Part shown: piece after piece, positions 35,814 through 45,451 of the stretch
Layout of the letters: each line of letters starts with the position of its first letter
Numbering within the stretch: the first letter of the stretch is position 1
Assembly: GCF_024721175.1 (NCBI RefSeq)
Contig: NZ_CP099399.1
Location: forward strand, 3,038,001-3,102,000
DNA length: 64,000 nt
Origin: Rhizobium sp. Pop5
GTDB lineage: Bacteria; Pseudomonadota; Alphaproteobacteria; Rhizobiales; Rhizobiaceae
Direction of reading: 5' to 3'
Translations under genes and position numbers: made by a program
The notes under the pieces: generated by a model
What the model saw: only the letters and a program-made list of their open reading frames with translations
Databases searched by the model: none
What the model was told of the DNA's origin: nothing

Positions 35814-37106
35814 TCAGGAGCCCTTGCCGCCGCACTTGCCGGTGGCAACGTTGAAGTTGCCGCAGTTCATCGGCTTGCGCCAATCGGAGATCAGATCCTT
35901 GGAGTCCGGCAGGAAATCGGACCATTCGTCGCCAACCACCTCAGGGGTCTGCTGGACGATTTCGAACTGGCCGTTAGCCTGGATTTCACCGATCAGCACC
36001 GGCTTGGTGATGTGGTGGTTCGGCATGACGGTTGCAGTGCCGCCGGAGAGGTTCGGAACGGAAACACCGATGATGTGGTCGAGAACCGCATCCGTATCAG
36101 TCGTGCCGGCGGCCTCGACGGCCTTAACCCAGGCGTTGAAGCCGATATAGGCGGCTTCCATCGGGTCGTTGGTCACGCGCTTGTCGTTCTTGGTGTAGGC
36201 GTGCCATTCCTTGATGAACTTCTTGTTGATCGGCGTATCGACCGATTCAAAGTAGTTCCAGGCGGCGAGATGGCCGACGAGCGGCTTGGTGTCGAGACCG
36301 GCAAGCTCTTCTTCGCCGACCGAGAAGGCGACGACGGGAATATCGGTTGCCTTGACGCCCTGGTTGCCGAGTTCCTTGTAGAAGGGAACGTTCGCGTCGC
36401 CGTTGATGGTAGAGACGACGGCGGTCTTCTTGCCGGCGGCGCCGAATTCCTTGATCTTGGCGACCTCCGTCTGCCAGTCGGAGAAGCCGAACGGCGTGTA
36501 GTTGACCAGAATGTCTTCCTTCGGAATGCCCTTGGATTCGAGATAGGCTGCCAGGATCTTGTTGGTCGTCCGCGGATAGACGTAGTCGGTGCCTTCCAGC
36601 ACGAAACGCTTCACGCCCTCGGTCTTCATCAGGTAGTCGACAGCCGGGATCGCCTGCTGGTTCGGGGCGGCACCCGTGTAGAAGATGTTGCGCGAGGATT
36701 CTTCACCCTCGTACTGAACCGGATAGAAGAGCAGCGAATTCAGCTCTTCGAAAACCGGCAGCACGGATTTGCGCGAGGACGATGTCCAGCAGCCGAAAAC
36801 GGCGGCGACCTTGTCCTTTTCGATCAGCTCGCGCGCCTTTTCGGCAAAGAGCGGCCAGTCGGAAGCCGGATCGACGACGACGGCCTCGAGCTTCTTGCCG
36901 AGAAGACCGCCCTTCTTGTTCTGCTCGTCGATGAGCATCAGCATGGCGTCTTTCAGCGTGGTTTCGGAAATCGCCATTGTGCCCGATAGCGAATGCAGCA
37001 CGCCGACCTTGATCGTGTCGTCGGCGGCGTCAGCACCGTGGAAGGCGGCAGATGCCGCCATGACGGCGCCGAGTGCAGCGCCCGTAAAGATGGATTTGAG
37101 ATTCAT
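35814..37106 (-). CDS. urtA: Urea ABC transporter substrate-binding protein UrtA
   Basis: Periplasmic urea receptor of 430 residues. The signal peptide covers about 1-27 (AAFHGADA). The mature start DDTIKVGVLHSLSGTMAISE, FGCWTSSSRKSVLPVFEE and LFYPVQYEGEESSRNIFYTG are diagnostic of UrtA. It is the first gene of the urt-ure locus, so the promoter should lie in 37107-37247; I could not identify a sigma-54 -24/-12 element with confidence. Confidence 0.96.
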   Translation of the reverse strand: MNLKSIFTGAALGAVMAASAAFHGADAADDTIKVGVLHSLSGTMAISETTLKDAMLMLIDEQNKKGGLLGKKLEAVVVDPASDWPLFAEKARELIEKDKVAAVFGCWTSSSRKSVLPVFEELNSLLFYPVQYEGEESSRNIFYTGAAPNQQAIPAVDYLMKTEGVKRFVLEGTDYVYPRTTNKILAAYLESKGIPKEDILVNYTPFGFSDWQTEVAKIKEFGAAGKKTAVVSTINGDANVPFYKELGNQGVKATDIPVVAFSVGEEELAGLDTKPLVGHLAAWNYFESVDTPINKKFIKEWHAYTKNDKRVTNDPMEAAYIGFNAWVKAVEAAGTTDTDAVLDHIIGVSVPNLSGGTATVMPNHHITKPVLIGEIQANGQFEIVQQTPEVVGDEWSDFLPDSKDLISDWRKPMNCGNFNVATGKCGGKGS

Positions 37107-37247
37107 TTGGTTGATCCCCTCTCTTGTTCCGCAACAGGCCGGAAACGGAAATTAACTGTTGCCGAGGGGGACTATCGGGTGCTGCAGCGCAAAAACACAT
37201 ACGCAAAATGACGTAGGCGCAGGGGGCAAACGAGCAGGCAAGGACAA

Positions 37248-37279
37248 GACAGGGCATCCCGCGGAGAGGATGCCCTGTC
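37248..37279 (-). terminator. Terminator-like hairpin after the phosphatase gene
   Basis: Perfect 12-bp stem GACAGGGCATCC / GGATGCCCTGTC with an 8-nt loop, 9 bp after the phosphatase stop. On the minus strand it is followed by a weak T-rich stretch TTGTCCTTG. Confidence 0.65.
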
Positions 37280-37288
37280 AGTTCGTTA

Positions 37289-39193
37289 TTATTCACCGAT
37301 CGTCAAGGTGACGGACGTCGGGCCATAGGAAAGGGTCGCCCTGTGGCCGGAGATGGTGAACTTGTCGAATATGCCGGTGATAGCTGCCGCCTTCAGGATC
37401 TCGATCTTCGTTCCGGGCGCCGGGGCGTAGCCCGAGGCAAGCGTGACGTCGAGGTTACCGGCAAGCACCGCCTTGCCTGCGACGACAAGCGTGCCTGCGC
37501 CGTCAGGGCCGAGCGTCGGCTTCGCCGCGGCATTGAAAAGCTGCTGATAATCCCCGCCTACAGTCAGGGGCTTATCGGCCGCCAGGACGAGAGAACCGCC
37601 ATTCACCGACAATCCGCCGGTACCGAAGGCCGCGGGCGAACCTGCCACCAGCACGCCTTCTTCGAGCACCGTGCCACCGGCATAGTTGTTGGCGCCGGAA
37701 AGGCCGAGAATGCCGTTGCCGCGCTTCACCAGCTTGCCCTTGCCGCCGATGTCGTTGCGCCAGGTGTCGATCGCGTTGAAACCGCCCTTTGCAGCGTCCA
37801 TCGTCACGGTCACATCCTGTTCGAAGGCACCATAACCGTCGGCGGCGGCAAACAGGTTGAGACGGCCGTAGCCTTCCGCATCGTCAAGCAGCGGATAGCC
37901 CGAGGCGATCTCCGTGGTCTTCAGGACGTCGCGGCGCTGCTCGCCGTCGAGATAGGGCAGACGCGTTTCGAGAAGCGCTTCTGCGCCCTGCGGCACGCGG
38001 GCCGGCTGGTCGGTCGCATGAATGGTGGGCAGGCCGTAGCTCAGGCGCTGCAGCACGTAAGCGCGATTGGCGTCGTGATCGGCGAAACGGTCCGCGGCGA
38101 GCGGCGCTGCATGGGCGGCGACTTCGAGCGCGCCCGCATCCGCAACGCCTGATTTGGCAACGAGCCAGGACTGCGCCTGCGCGTAAGCATCGCTCTTCAG
38201 CGCTGAATTGTCGGCCTTGTTCAAGTTATAGACGACGGTAGCAGTGCCGAGCATGCGGCCGCCCATCACGTCGAGCGGCGAATGCATGCCGGCGAGGATG
38301 CGGTCTTCGCCCATTTCGCTGGCCCGCGTGATCATTTCCTGGAAGCGCTGCGGCACGAGATAGGCCATGGCGAGCGCATCTCGCCAGGCTTCCGCCGTAT
38401 GTCCGCTCGGAAAGCCGCCGTCCTCGACCGGCTTGCCGCTCTTGGCGGGCTCAAGCGTCGGGACGACCGAGACGTCCTGGCTCCAGCGATAGGGACGGGC
38501 ATATTTGAAATAGCGCTTGGCGGGCTCCGTCGAGCCGTCACCGCTCGCGGCATTGATGAAGTCGATGGCAAGGCCCATGTCCGGGTTGGCATCGGTCTTG
38601 TTTTCCGTGTCCGGCTTGCTGCCGGCGCCGCGATTGTTACCCTTGTCGTCGTATTTGACCGTCGTCGCATCGGCCGCGACTTCGGTGATCGTCGTGGTCT
38701 GCTTGGAGCCCGCCTTCCAGGCCGCCGTCAGCGGGCCAAGGCCGTCGACGATGCTGGCATTCTTGCCGCGCCGGTCGTCGAGATAGGCGGCGACCGCCTG
38801 CTCGGCCGTCCGCGCCTTCGTCGCCTTGACGACATAGGCGATATTGGCATCATGGACTGGCTTGTTGACGATCTGGCCGTCGGTCTTGCTGGAGGGAATG
38901 CCGTCCCAATCGGTCTTGGCAACTGCAGGGCAATTGTCCTTGGCCGGGGCTTCTACACCAGCGTCGACGAAAGGCGTGCGCGGCGTCCAGACTTCGAGAA
39001 AGCCGGAGAGAAGATGGACGGCGGCATTGGTGTCCACCGTGGAAAAACAGGCGTCGCCACGCTTGTTGGTGTTTCCGGCCTCCGCATAAGGCGCTTTCGC
39101 CGCTGTTACCTGTTCGGCGGCGGCAAGAGACGGCACAATCGAAAGAAGACAGACGAGAGCGGTGCTCAGGCGGCAAAGGCTTAAAACAGACAT
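37289..39193 (-). CDS. PAP2/acid phosphatase class A-like secreted protein with autotransporter-associated repeat
   Basis: Secreted protein of 634 residues with a signal peptide (about 1-27). The PAP2 phosphatase motifs are KRYFKYARPYR, PSGHT (in GGFPSGHTAEAW) and RASEMGEDRILAGMHSPLDV, covering about residues 220-330. The C-terminal part holds an autotransporter-associated beta-strand repeat (GNGILGLSGANNYAGGTVLE, then LAGNLDVTLASGYAPAPGT). No beta-barrel translocator domain follows, so export past the outer membrane would need another route or the protein stays periplasmic. ATG 39193 is the start (MSVLSLCRLSTALVCLLSIV). It is divergent from the hybrid kinase. Confidence 0.85.
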   Translation of the reverse strand: MSVLSLCRLSTALVCLLSIVPSLAAAEQVTAAKAPYAEAGNTNKRGDACFSTVDTNAAVHLLSGFLEVWTPRTPFVDAGVEAPAKDNCPAVAKTDWDGIPSSKTDGQIVNKPVHDANIAYVVKATKARTAEQAVAAYLDDRRGKNASIVDGLGPLTAAWKAGSKQTTTITEVAADATTVKYDDKGNNRGAGSKPDTENKTDANPDMGLAIDFINAASGDGSTEPAKRYFKYARPYRWSQDVSVVPTLEPAKSGKPVEDGGFPSGHTAEAWRDALAMAYLVPQRFQEMITRASEMGEDRILAGMHSPLDVMGGRMLGTATVVYNLNKADNSALKSDAYAQAQSWLVAKSGVADAGALEVAAHAAPLAADRFADHDANRAYVLQRLSYGLPTIHATDQPARVPQGAEALLETRLPYLDGEQRRDVLKTTEIASGYPLLDDAEGYGRLNLFAAADGYGAFEQDVTVTMDAAKGGFNAIDTWRNDIGGKGKLVKRGNGILGLSGANNYAGGTVLEEGVLVAGSPAAFGTGGLSVNGGSLVLAADKPLTVGGDYQQLFNAAAKPTLGPDGAGTLVVAGKAVLAGNLDVTLASGYAPAPGTKIEILKAAAITGIFDKFTISGHRATLSYGPTSVTLTIGE

Positions 39194-39371
39194 GGGTGCA
39201 TCCGAAATGGTTGAACGAACGGCGGGAGAGTTAGAGTGCTTATGTGACAGACCCGTTTCAAAAATATTGCCGTTCTGTGAATCTCCCGGTCCTCCGCCTC
39301 TTGCCTTTCCCGCCCATCCCGCCAAAAGTGCCCGGGAGACGACAAGCTAACCAGAGCGCCGGAAAGAGGGC

Positions 39372-42300
39372 ATGACAGCGCGTCAACGCATCATTCCGGT
39401 GAGACGCGAATATAATCGCTGGGTCGCCAACCAGACGCTCGAAGATTACGCGCTGCGCTTTACCGCAAAAAGCGCGCGCCACTTCTCTTCCCAGCGCATC
39501 TCGCAGACGGCGATCGGCGCGATCTCCTTCCTGGCGCTGGAGGCGATCGGCGGTGCCATCACCCTCTCCTACGGCACCACCAACGCCTTCTATGCGATCA
39601 TCGTCGCCTCGGTCGCCATGCTGGCGATCGGCTTGCCGATCAGCCGATACGCCATTCGCCACGGCGTCGACATCGATCTTCTGACGCGCGGCGCGGGCTT
39701 CGGCTACATCGGCTCGACCATTACTTCGCTGATCTATGCAAGCTTCACCTTCATGCTGTTTGCGATCGAGGCCTCGATCATGTCCGGCGCGCTAGAGCTT
39801 ACCCTCGGCATTCCGCTCTGGATCGGCTACATCATAAGCGCCGTCATGGTGATCCCGCTCGTCACCCACGGCGTGCGGCTGATCAGCAAGTTCCAGCTGA
39901 TGACCCAGCCTTTCTGGATCGTGCTGAATATCCTGCCCTTCATCTTCATCGCCCTGACGGACTGGGGAAAATTCGATCTCTGGCGCGCCTTCGCCGGCAT
40001 TCGCCACGCCTCCGGCCCGCCGGGCACGGTCGCAGGTTTCGATCTAGTCGAGTTCGGTGCCGCCTCCGCCGTCATCCTCGCCTTGATGTCGCAGATCGGC
40101 GAGCAGGCAGACTTCCTGCGCTTCCTGCCGCCCGATCCGCAGCGCAAGTGGCGCCACCGCCTCGCCGTCTTCCTCGCCGGTCCGGGCTGGGTCATCATCG
40201 GCGCGCCGAAGCTGCTTGCCGGTTCGTTTCTCGTCGTGCTGACCTTCACTTCGGGCGTGCCTCTCGATCGCGCCGCCGATCCGGCGCAGATGTATCTGAC
40301 CGCCTTCGGTTATATGGTCCCCTGGCACAATGCCGCGCTGCTGCTGATGGCCGCCTTCGTCGTCGTCTCGCAGCTCAAGATCAACGTGATGAATGCCTAT
40401 GCCGGCTCACTCGCTTGGTCAAACTTCTTCTCCCGGCTGACCCATAGCCATCCCGGCCGCGTCATCTGGTTGGTCTTCAATGTCGCGATCGCCCTGCTGT
40501 TGATGGAGCTCGGCATCTACCGGCTGCTGGAGGAAACACTCGGCATCTTCTCGATCATCGCCATGGCCTGGCTCTGCACGATCTCCGCCGATCTTTTCAT
40601 CAACAAGCCGCTCGGTCTTGCCCCTCCCGGCATCGAGTTCAAGCGTGCCCATCTCTACGATATCAATCCGGTCGGCCTCGGCGCCATGACGCTTTCGGCG
40701 ACGCTATCGCTGATCGCCCATTTCGGCGCCTTCGGCGAGATCGCGGCCTCGCTCGCTCCCTACATCACCCTCGTCATCGCGCTGGTTGCCTCACCCGCCA
40801 TTGCCTGGACGACGAAGGGAAAATTCTACCTCGCCCGCAAGCCGCGCCAGAGCTGGAAGAAGCTGACGAGCATCACCTGCTCGGTCTGCGAACATGCCTT
40901 CGAGCCAGAAGACATGGCCTGGTGCCCGGCCTATTCAGCGCCGATCTGCTCGCTCTGCTGCTCGCTCGACAGCCGTTGTCACGACATGTGCAAGCCGGCC
41001 GCCCGTTTCAACGCCCAGGTCGGCACGGTCGCCAAGACGCTGCTGTCGGAGAGCATTGTCGGCAAGCTGACGACGCGCCTTGGCCGCTACTGCATTGCCG
41101 TCGCGCTGGCGCTGACCGCCATCGGCGCGATCCTGGCGATGATCGCCCATCAGGTCTCCTCCGCCTCTCCCGAGACCGCCGAGGTGGTCAACCGCACCAT
41201 CCTCATCGTCTTCTTCGTCTTCTCGGTGATCTCGGGCGTCGTCTGCTGGTTCTATGTGCTCGCCCATGACAGCAGGGTCGTCGCCGAGGAGGAATCTTCG
41301 CGCCAGAACACGCTGCTGCTCAAGGAAATCGCCGCCCACAAAAAGACTGACGCGGCCCTGCAGAACGCCAAGGAGACGGCCGAGGCCGCCAACCGCGCCA
41401 AGAGCCGCTATGTCGTCGGCCTCAGCCATGAGCTGCGCACGCCTTTGAATGCCGTGCTCGGCTATGCTCAGATCCTCGAACGCGACGAGACGATCCCGGC
41501 CCCGCGCCAATCCTCGATCAAGGTCATCCGCCGCAGCGCCGAACATCTTTCCGGGCTGATCGATGGCCTGCTCGATATTTCCAAGATCGAGGCCGGTCGC
41601 CTGCAGGTCTATTCCAACGAGATCAACATCCAGGATTTCCTCGACCAGATCGTCGAGATGTTCCGGCCGCAGGCGCAGGCAAAGGGGCTGACTTTCACCC
41701 ATGACCGTTCGCCGGCCTTGCCGCAATTCGTCCGCACGGACGAGAAGCGCCTGCGCCAGATCCTCGTCAACCTGCTCTCCAATGCCATCAAATTCACCGA
41801 CGAGGGACGCGTCACTTTCGACGTCGGCTATCGCAGCCAGGTTGCGACATTCACCGTCACCGATACCGGCCGCGGCATCACTGAGAAAGACCTGACGCGT
41901 ATCTACGAACCCTTCCAGCGTGGCGAAGCCGACAGCGTGCGCCCGATGCCGGGCCTCGGCCTCGGCCTCACCATCACGCGGCTTCTCACCAACACGCTCG
42001 GCGGCGAGATCGCGGTTTCGAGCGTCAAGGACGAAGGTTCGACCTTCCGCGTGCGGCTGATGCTGTCGGCCGTCATGCGCGCCGCCGCCCCGCCGCAGGA
42101 AAAGCGTATCGTCGGTTATGACGGCCCGCGGCGCACGGTCGTTGTCGTCGACGATAACGAAGATCACCGCGAGATGATGCGCGAAATCCTGGCGCCGCTC
42201 GATTTCATCGTGCTGACGGCGGCTGGCGGCACCGAATGCCTGACGCTGATCGAAGGCATCATGCCTGACCTTTTCCTCGTCGATATCCTGATGCCCGGCA

Positions 42301-42755
42301 TGAGCGGCTGGCAGCTCGTCTCACGCCTTCGCGAAGCGGGTCAGACCGCACCGATGCTGATGCTTTCGGCCAATATCGGCGATGCGGCGGTTCTGAGCGA
42401 CAGCGACGACAGCCATAATGATGCGATCGGCAAGCCCGTCGACATCCGCCAGCTGCGCGATAAACTTGCCCTGCATCTCGGCCTGACATGGGTCTATGCC
42501 GACGCGGCGCCCATTATAGCGGAAAAGCCCCAAGCGCCGATGCTGAGCCCGGGTGCCGCCCACGTGCGGGAACTGCTGCGGCTCGGCGAGATCGGCTATA
42601 TCAGGGGCATCGAAGCCAAGCTCTCCGACCTTGCCAAGGCAGAGGCAAATCGTCCATTCACAGAGGCGCTTCGCGCCTATGTCGCCGCCTTCGACCTGGC
42701 CGGCTTCATGACCTTCCTGCACGACTTCGACGAAAAGGTAGAATCCATTGGCTGA
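39372..42755 (+). CDS. NCS1 permease-like / Cys-rich linker / hybrid histidine kinase-receiver fusion
   Basis: Very large protein of 1127 residues. Residues about 15-495 look like an NCS1 (purine-cytosine permease-like) transporter with about twelve membrane segments. A Cys-rich segment follows at about 503-541 (CSVCEHAF, CSLCCS, CHDMC; eight Cys), possibly a metal site. Two more membrane segments lie near 570-635. The kinase core has phosphoacceptor His686 (LSHELRTPLNAVLGYAQIL), N-box NLLSNAIKF and GLGLGLTI. A receiver with Asp971 (FLVDILMPGMSGW) and a 100-residue helical tail complete it. It should sense and perhaps transport a nucleobase- or ureide-like solute. Its stop lies 8 nt inside the next gene. 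Confidence 0.88.
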   Translation: MTARQRIIPVRREYNRWVANQTLEDYALRFTAKSARHFSSQRISQTAIGAISFLALEAIGGAITLSYGTTNAFYAIIVASVAMLAIGLPISRYAIRHGVDIDLLTRGAGFGYIGSTITSLIYASFTFMLFAIEASIMSGALELTLGIPLWIGYIISAVMVIPLVTHGVRLISKFQLMTQPFWIVLNILPFIFIALTDWGKFDLWRAFAGIRHASGPPGTVAGFDLVEFGAASAVILALMSQIGEQADFLRFLPPDPQRKWRHRLAVFLAGPGWVIIGAPKLLAGSFLVVLTFTSGVPLDRAADPAQMYLTAFGYMVPWHNAALLLMAAFVVVSQLKINVMNAYAGSLAWSNFFSRLTHSHPGRVIWLVFNVAIALLLMELGIYRLLEETLGIFSIIAMAWLCTISADLFINKPLGLAPPGIEFKRAHLYDINPVGLGAMTLSATLSLIAHFGAFGEIAASLAPYITLVIALVASPAIAWTTKGKFYLARKPRQSWKKLTSITCSVCEHAFEPEDMAWCPAYSAPICSLCCSLDSRCHDMCKPAARFNAQVGTVAKTLLSESIVGKLTTRLGRYCIAVALALTAIGAILAMIAHQVSSASPETAEVVNRTILIVFFVFSVISGVVCWFYVLAHDSRVVAEEESSRQNTLLLKEIAAHKKTDAALQNAKETAEAANRAKSRYVVGLSHELRTPLNAVLGYAQILERDETIPAPRQSSIKVIRRSAEHLSGLIDGLLDISKIEAGRLQVYSNEINIQDFLDQIVEMFRPQAQAKGLTFTHDRSPALPQFVRTDEKRLRQILVNLLSNAIKFTDEGRVTFDVGYRSQVATFTVTDTGRGITEKDLTRIYEPFQRGEADSVRPMPGLGLGLTITRLLTNTLGGEIAVSSVKDEGSTFRVRLMLSAVMRAAAPPQEKRIVGYDGPRRTVVVVDDNEDHREMMREILAPLDFIVLTAAGGTECLTLIEGIMPDLFLVDILMPGMSGWQLVSRLREAGQTAPMLMLSANIGDAAVLSDSDDSHNDAIGKPVDIRQLRDKLALHLGLTWVYADAAPIIAEKPQAPMLSPGAAHVRELLRLGEIGYIRGIEAKLSDLAKAEANRPFTEALRAYVAAFDLAGFMTFLHDFDEKVESIG

Positions 42756-43665
42756 GCCGGCCCTCCCCCGCGACATCGTTCTGCTCGTCGACGACTCGGC
42801 CGAAGCGCTCGGCTTCCTGACCGATGCGCTCGAACAATCCGGTTTCTCCGTTCTGATCGCCACCTCGGGCACGGCGGCGCTTGGTATCGTCGAGCGCATC
42901 ACGCCCGATCTCATCCTGCTCGACGCCGTCATGCCCGTTATGGACGGTTTCGAGACGTGCCGCAGGCTGAAGGCGAATGCAGCGGTGGCGCAGGTGCCTG
43001 TTATCTTCATGACCGGGCTGACCGAGACCGAACATGTCGTGCACGCATTGGAATCCGGTGGCGTCGATTATCTCACCAAGCCGATCAACATCGACGAGCT
43101 GCGCGCCCGCATCCGCGTCCACCTGCGCAATGCCCGCTCGGCTCAGAGCGCCCGCGTCGCGCTGGATGCCGCCGGCCGTCACCTGCTGGCGGTCAAAGGC
43201 GACGGTGCGATCCACTGGTCGACGCCGCAGGCGACGCGGCTCGTCAATGCCGCCATGGGCAGCGACGACGGCATGGAGATCGTCGTGCGCCATATTTCCG
43301 GCTGGATGCGCGATCGTATGGCAGCGGTGCGCGACGGCATTATCTCCATCGCTCATGCCGGCCAGGCGGCTTTGCAGCTTGCTTTCCTCGGCGCGATCGG
43401 GCCTGACGAATATCTCTTCCGCCTGACCGCCGCCAGCCAGCGCAGCGACGACGAGGTGCTGCGCCAGCGTTTCTCGCTCACCCAGCGCGAATCCGAAGTG
43501 CTGCTCTGGATCGCCAAGGGCAAGGCCAACCGCGATATCGGCGAGATACTGGGATTGTCGGCGCGCACCGTGAACAAGCATCTCGAACAGATCTACGTGA
43601 AACTCGGTGTCGAAAACCGTGCGTCGGCGGCCGTGAAGGCGACGCATGTGCTGCATGAGATGTGA
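42748..43665 (+). CDS. LuxR-family DNA-binding response regulator, partner of the hybrid kinase
   Basis: Protein of 305 residues starting at TTG 42748 with AAAAGGTAG upstream; it overlaps the kinase gene by 8 nt. The receiver domain (about 8-125) has phosphoacceptor Asp59 (LILLDAVMPVMDG) and the conserved Lys (YLTKPINID). A middle region of about 100 residues has no recognised domain. The LuxR/GerE helix-turn-helix is at about 240-300 (FSLTQRESEVLLWIAKGKAN, LSARTVNKHLEQIYVKLG). Translational coupling makes it the direct output of the kinase. Targets are unknown; the urt/ure locus or the divergent phosphatase are candidates. Confidence 0.92.
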   Translation: MAEPALPRDIVLLVDDSAEALGFLTDALEQSGFSVLIATSGTAALGIVERITPDLILLDAVMPVMDGFETCRRLKANAAVAQVPVIFMTGLTETEHVVHALESGGVDYLTKPINIDELRARIRVHLRNARSAQSARVALDAAGRHLLAVKGDGAIHWSTPQATRLVNAAMGSDDGMEIVVRHISGWMRDRMAAVRDGIISIAHAGQAALQLAFLGAIGPDEYLFRLTAASQRSDDEVLRQRFSLTQRESEVLLWIAKGKANRDIGEILGLSARTVNKHLEQIYVKLGVENRASAAVKATHVLHEM

Positions 43666-43770
43666 GAGGATTTGAGAGCGGTACTGCCCGGCACGATGTC
43701 GGCGACGAGCCTTCAAACAACCCGGTCGCGCACGTCCCGCCTTGAAAAGACGCCCAGCAATTGAAATGTC

Positions 43771-43805
43771 CGAAAACGAAAGAAGCCCGGTCGAAACCGG
43801 GCTTC
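43771..43805 (-). terminator. Rho-independent terminator of the liv operon
   Basis: Perfect 10-bp stem GAAGCCCGGT / ACCGGGCTTC (43782-43805) with tetraloop, followed on the minus strand by TTTCGTTTTCG. It lies about 30 bp after the livK-like stop. Confidence 0.87.
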
Positions 43806-43836
43806 GATAATCTTGTTCCAGAAGGAACGGCTAGGC

Positions 43837-44958
43837 TTACATGCCCTGCGGAACGTAAGTGTACTTGCCGTCTGCGCCCTTCTTCCATTCGTACATGATG
43901 TAGCCAGGAATCTTCGGGTCGCCCTTTTCGTCGAACGAGATGTCGCCGAGAACGGTCGGGAACGGACCCTTTTCCTTCATGGCCGCGGCAACGGCTTCCG
44001 CGTCGGTCGAACCGGCAGCCTTGGCGGCACCGGCGATCGCCTGCATCGCAGCGTAGGAATAGAGCGTGTAGGCTTCCGGGTTGAAGCCGGCGGCCTTGAA
44101 CTTCGCGACGAGGTCCTTGTTGGCCGGGTTCAGCGTCGGATCGGGGCCGAAGGTGTTCAGCGTACCGGCGACGGCGTCACCAGCGATCGAGGCGAGCTCG
44201 TTGGAAACGATACCGTCACCCGAAACGAGCGTTGCCTTCAGGCCCTGGTCGGCAGCCTGGCGGATGATGAGACCGGCTTCGGTGTGCAGACCGCCCCAAT
44301 AGATGATCGAGACGCCGGCTTCCTTCATCTTGGCGATGAGGGCCGAGAAGTCCTTGTCGCCGACGTTGATGCCTTCGTACATGACTTCGGTGACGCCAGC
44401 GGCATTCATGGCCTTCTTGGTTTCGTCGGCAAGGCCCTGACCGTAGGGGGTCTTGTCGTGAACGACGGCGATCTTGGCGTCCTTGAAGTGATCGGCAAGA
44501 TACTTGCCGGCAATGGCGCCCTGCTGGTCGTCACGGCCGCAGGTGCGGAACGTGTTCCACAGGCCGCGCTCGGTGAACTTCGGGTTGGTAGCGGCCGGAG
44601 TGATTTCGAGAATGCCGTTTTCGGCATAGACTTCAGAAGCCGGGATCGAAACGCCCGAGTTGAAGTGGCCGATGACGAACTTCACGCCGTCAGCAACGAA
44701 CTTGTTGGCGACCGAAATGCCCTGCTTCGGGTCGGAAACGTCGTCGCCGAGCTCGATCTTGATCTGCTCGCCGTTGATGCCGCCGGCTGCGTTGATGTCG
44801 GCAGCTGCCTGCTCGGCACCCTTCTGAAGCTGAGCGCCGAATGCGGCGTTCGGGCCGGTCAGCGGACCGGCGACAGCGATGAGAACGTCGGCCCAAGCGT
44901 TGCCGCTGAAGGCGACCATCGCCGTCAGAGCCACTGCCGACAGAAGAGACTTCTTCAT
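43837..44958 (-). CDS. livK: Branched-chain amino acid ABC transporter substrate-binding protein
   Basis: Periplasmic Leu/Ile/Val-type binding protein of 373 residues with a signal peptide (about 1-23, cleavage after AWA). The mature start [20 protein letters not shown] and the [20 protein letters not shown] segment match the LivJ/LivK family. It is the last gene of the operon livH-livM-livG-livF-DUF6867-livK, separated by 120 bp from the DUF6867 gene, and ends in a strong terminator. In rhizobia the related Bra system also carries other amino acids. Confidence 0.9.
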   Translation of the reverse strand: MKKSLLSAVALTAMVAFSGNAWADVLIAVAGPLTGPNAAFGAQLQKGAEQAAADINAAGGINGEQIKIELGDDVSDPKQGISVANKFVADGVKFVIGHFNSGVSIPASEVYAENGILEITPAATNPKFTERGLWNTFRTCGRDDQQGAIAGKYLADHFKDAKIAVVHDKTPYGQGLADETKKAMNAAGVTEVMYEGINVGDKDFSALIAKMKEAGVSIIYWGGLHTEAGLIIRQAADQGLKATLVSGDGIVSNELASIAGDAVAGTLNTFGPDPTLNPANKDLVAKFKAAGFNPEAYTLYSYAAMQAIAGAAKAAGSTDAEAVAAAMKEKGPFPTVLGDISFDEKGDPKIPGYIMYEWKKGADGKYTYVPQGM

Positions 44959-45078
44959 ATTGTTACTCCCAATTTTTGGGCGGGTTCCGGTCCAAGACCC
45001 GGCGCACTACCCACCATTGACTGCGCCAGGAAAGCTGTTCCACTCTGAAGGCAATTCATGCCTAGTTTCAACGGACTG

Positions 45079-45432
45079 TCAATGTTTGTCCTTCCACGAA
45101 AACGCGGAAGTTTTTTCGTACAGCCAGTAATAGTTGTTGACCATCTGATTGGTGCGGCGAGAGCGGAAGCCGGCCGTCGAGAAGACCAGCAGCGTCACGA
45201 AATCGATGCCGTAGTAAAGCGCGCTGAGCATCGGCCCGTTGAACAGGGCGTGGTGCAGGAACTGCATCGCCCAGGCTAGCAGGAAGGTATAGACGACGGC
45301 CCGGGGATAATTGTTCCAGCCGTCCGCAACCGCCTTGCCTGCCCGCCAGGCCGTCCAGAAGCCGATCAACACGACGATGGCACGGATGACGACACGAGCG
45401 CCATCGTCGCTTTCGAAGAAAAGTCCCTGCAT
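45079..45432 (-). CDS. DUF6867 small membrane protein in the liv operon
   Basis: Membrane protein of 117 residues with about three hydrophobic segments (VIRAIVVLIGFWTAWRAG; VVYTFLLAWAMQFLHHALF; YGIDFVTLLVFSTAGF). The end is charged (NNYYWLYEKTSAFSWKDKH). It matches my memory of DUF6867 proteins found next to liv genes in alphaproteobacteria. It starts about 20 bp after livF. Function unknown; it may assist or regulate the importer. Confidence 0.75.
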   Translation of the reverse strand: MQGLFFESDDGARVVIRAIVVLIGFWTAWRAGKAVADGWNNYPRAVVYTFLLAWAMQFLHHALFNGPMLSALYYGIDFVTLLVFSTAGFRSRRTNQMVNNYYWLYEKTSAFSWKDKH

Positions 45433-45451
45433 ATCAAACTCTCCCCTTCGA

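Noticed and set aside
37107..37247. Possible sigma-54 promoter for urtA
   Set aside because: No GG-N10-GC pair with acceptable flanks found on the relevant strand.
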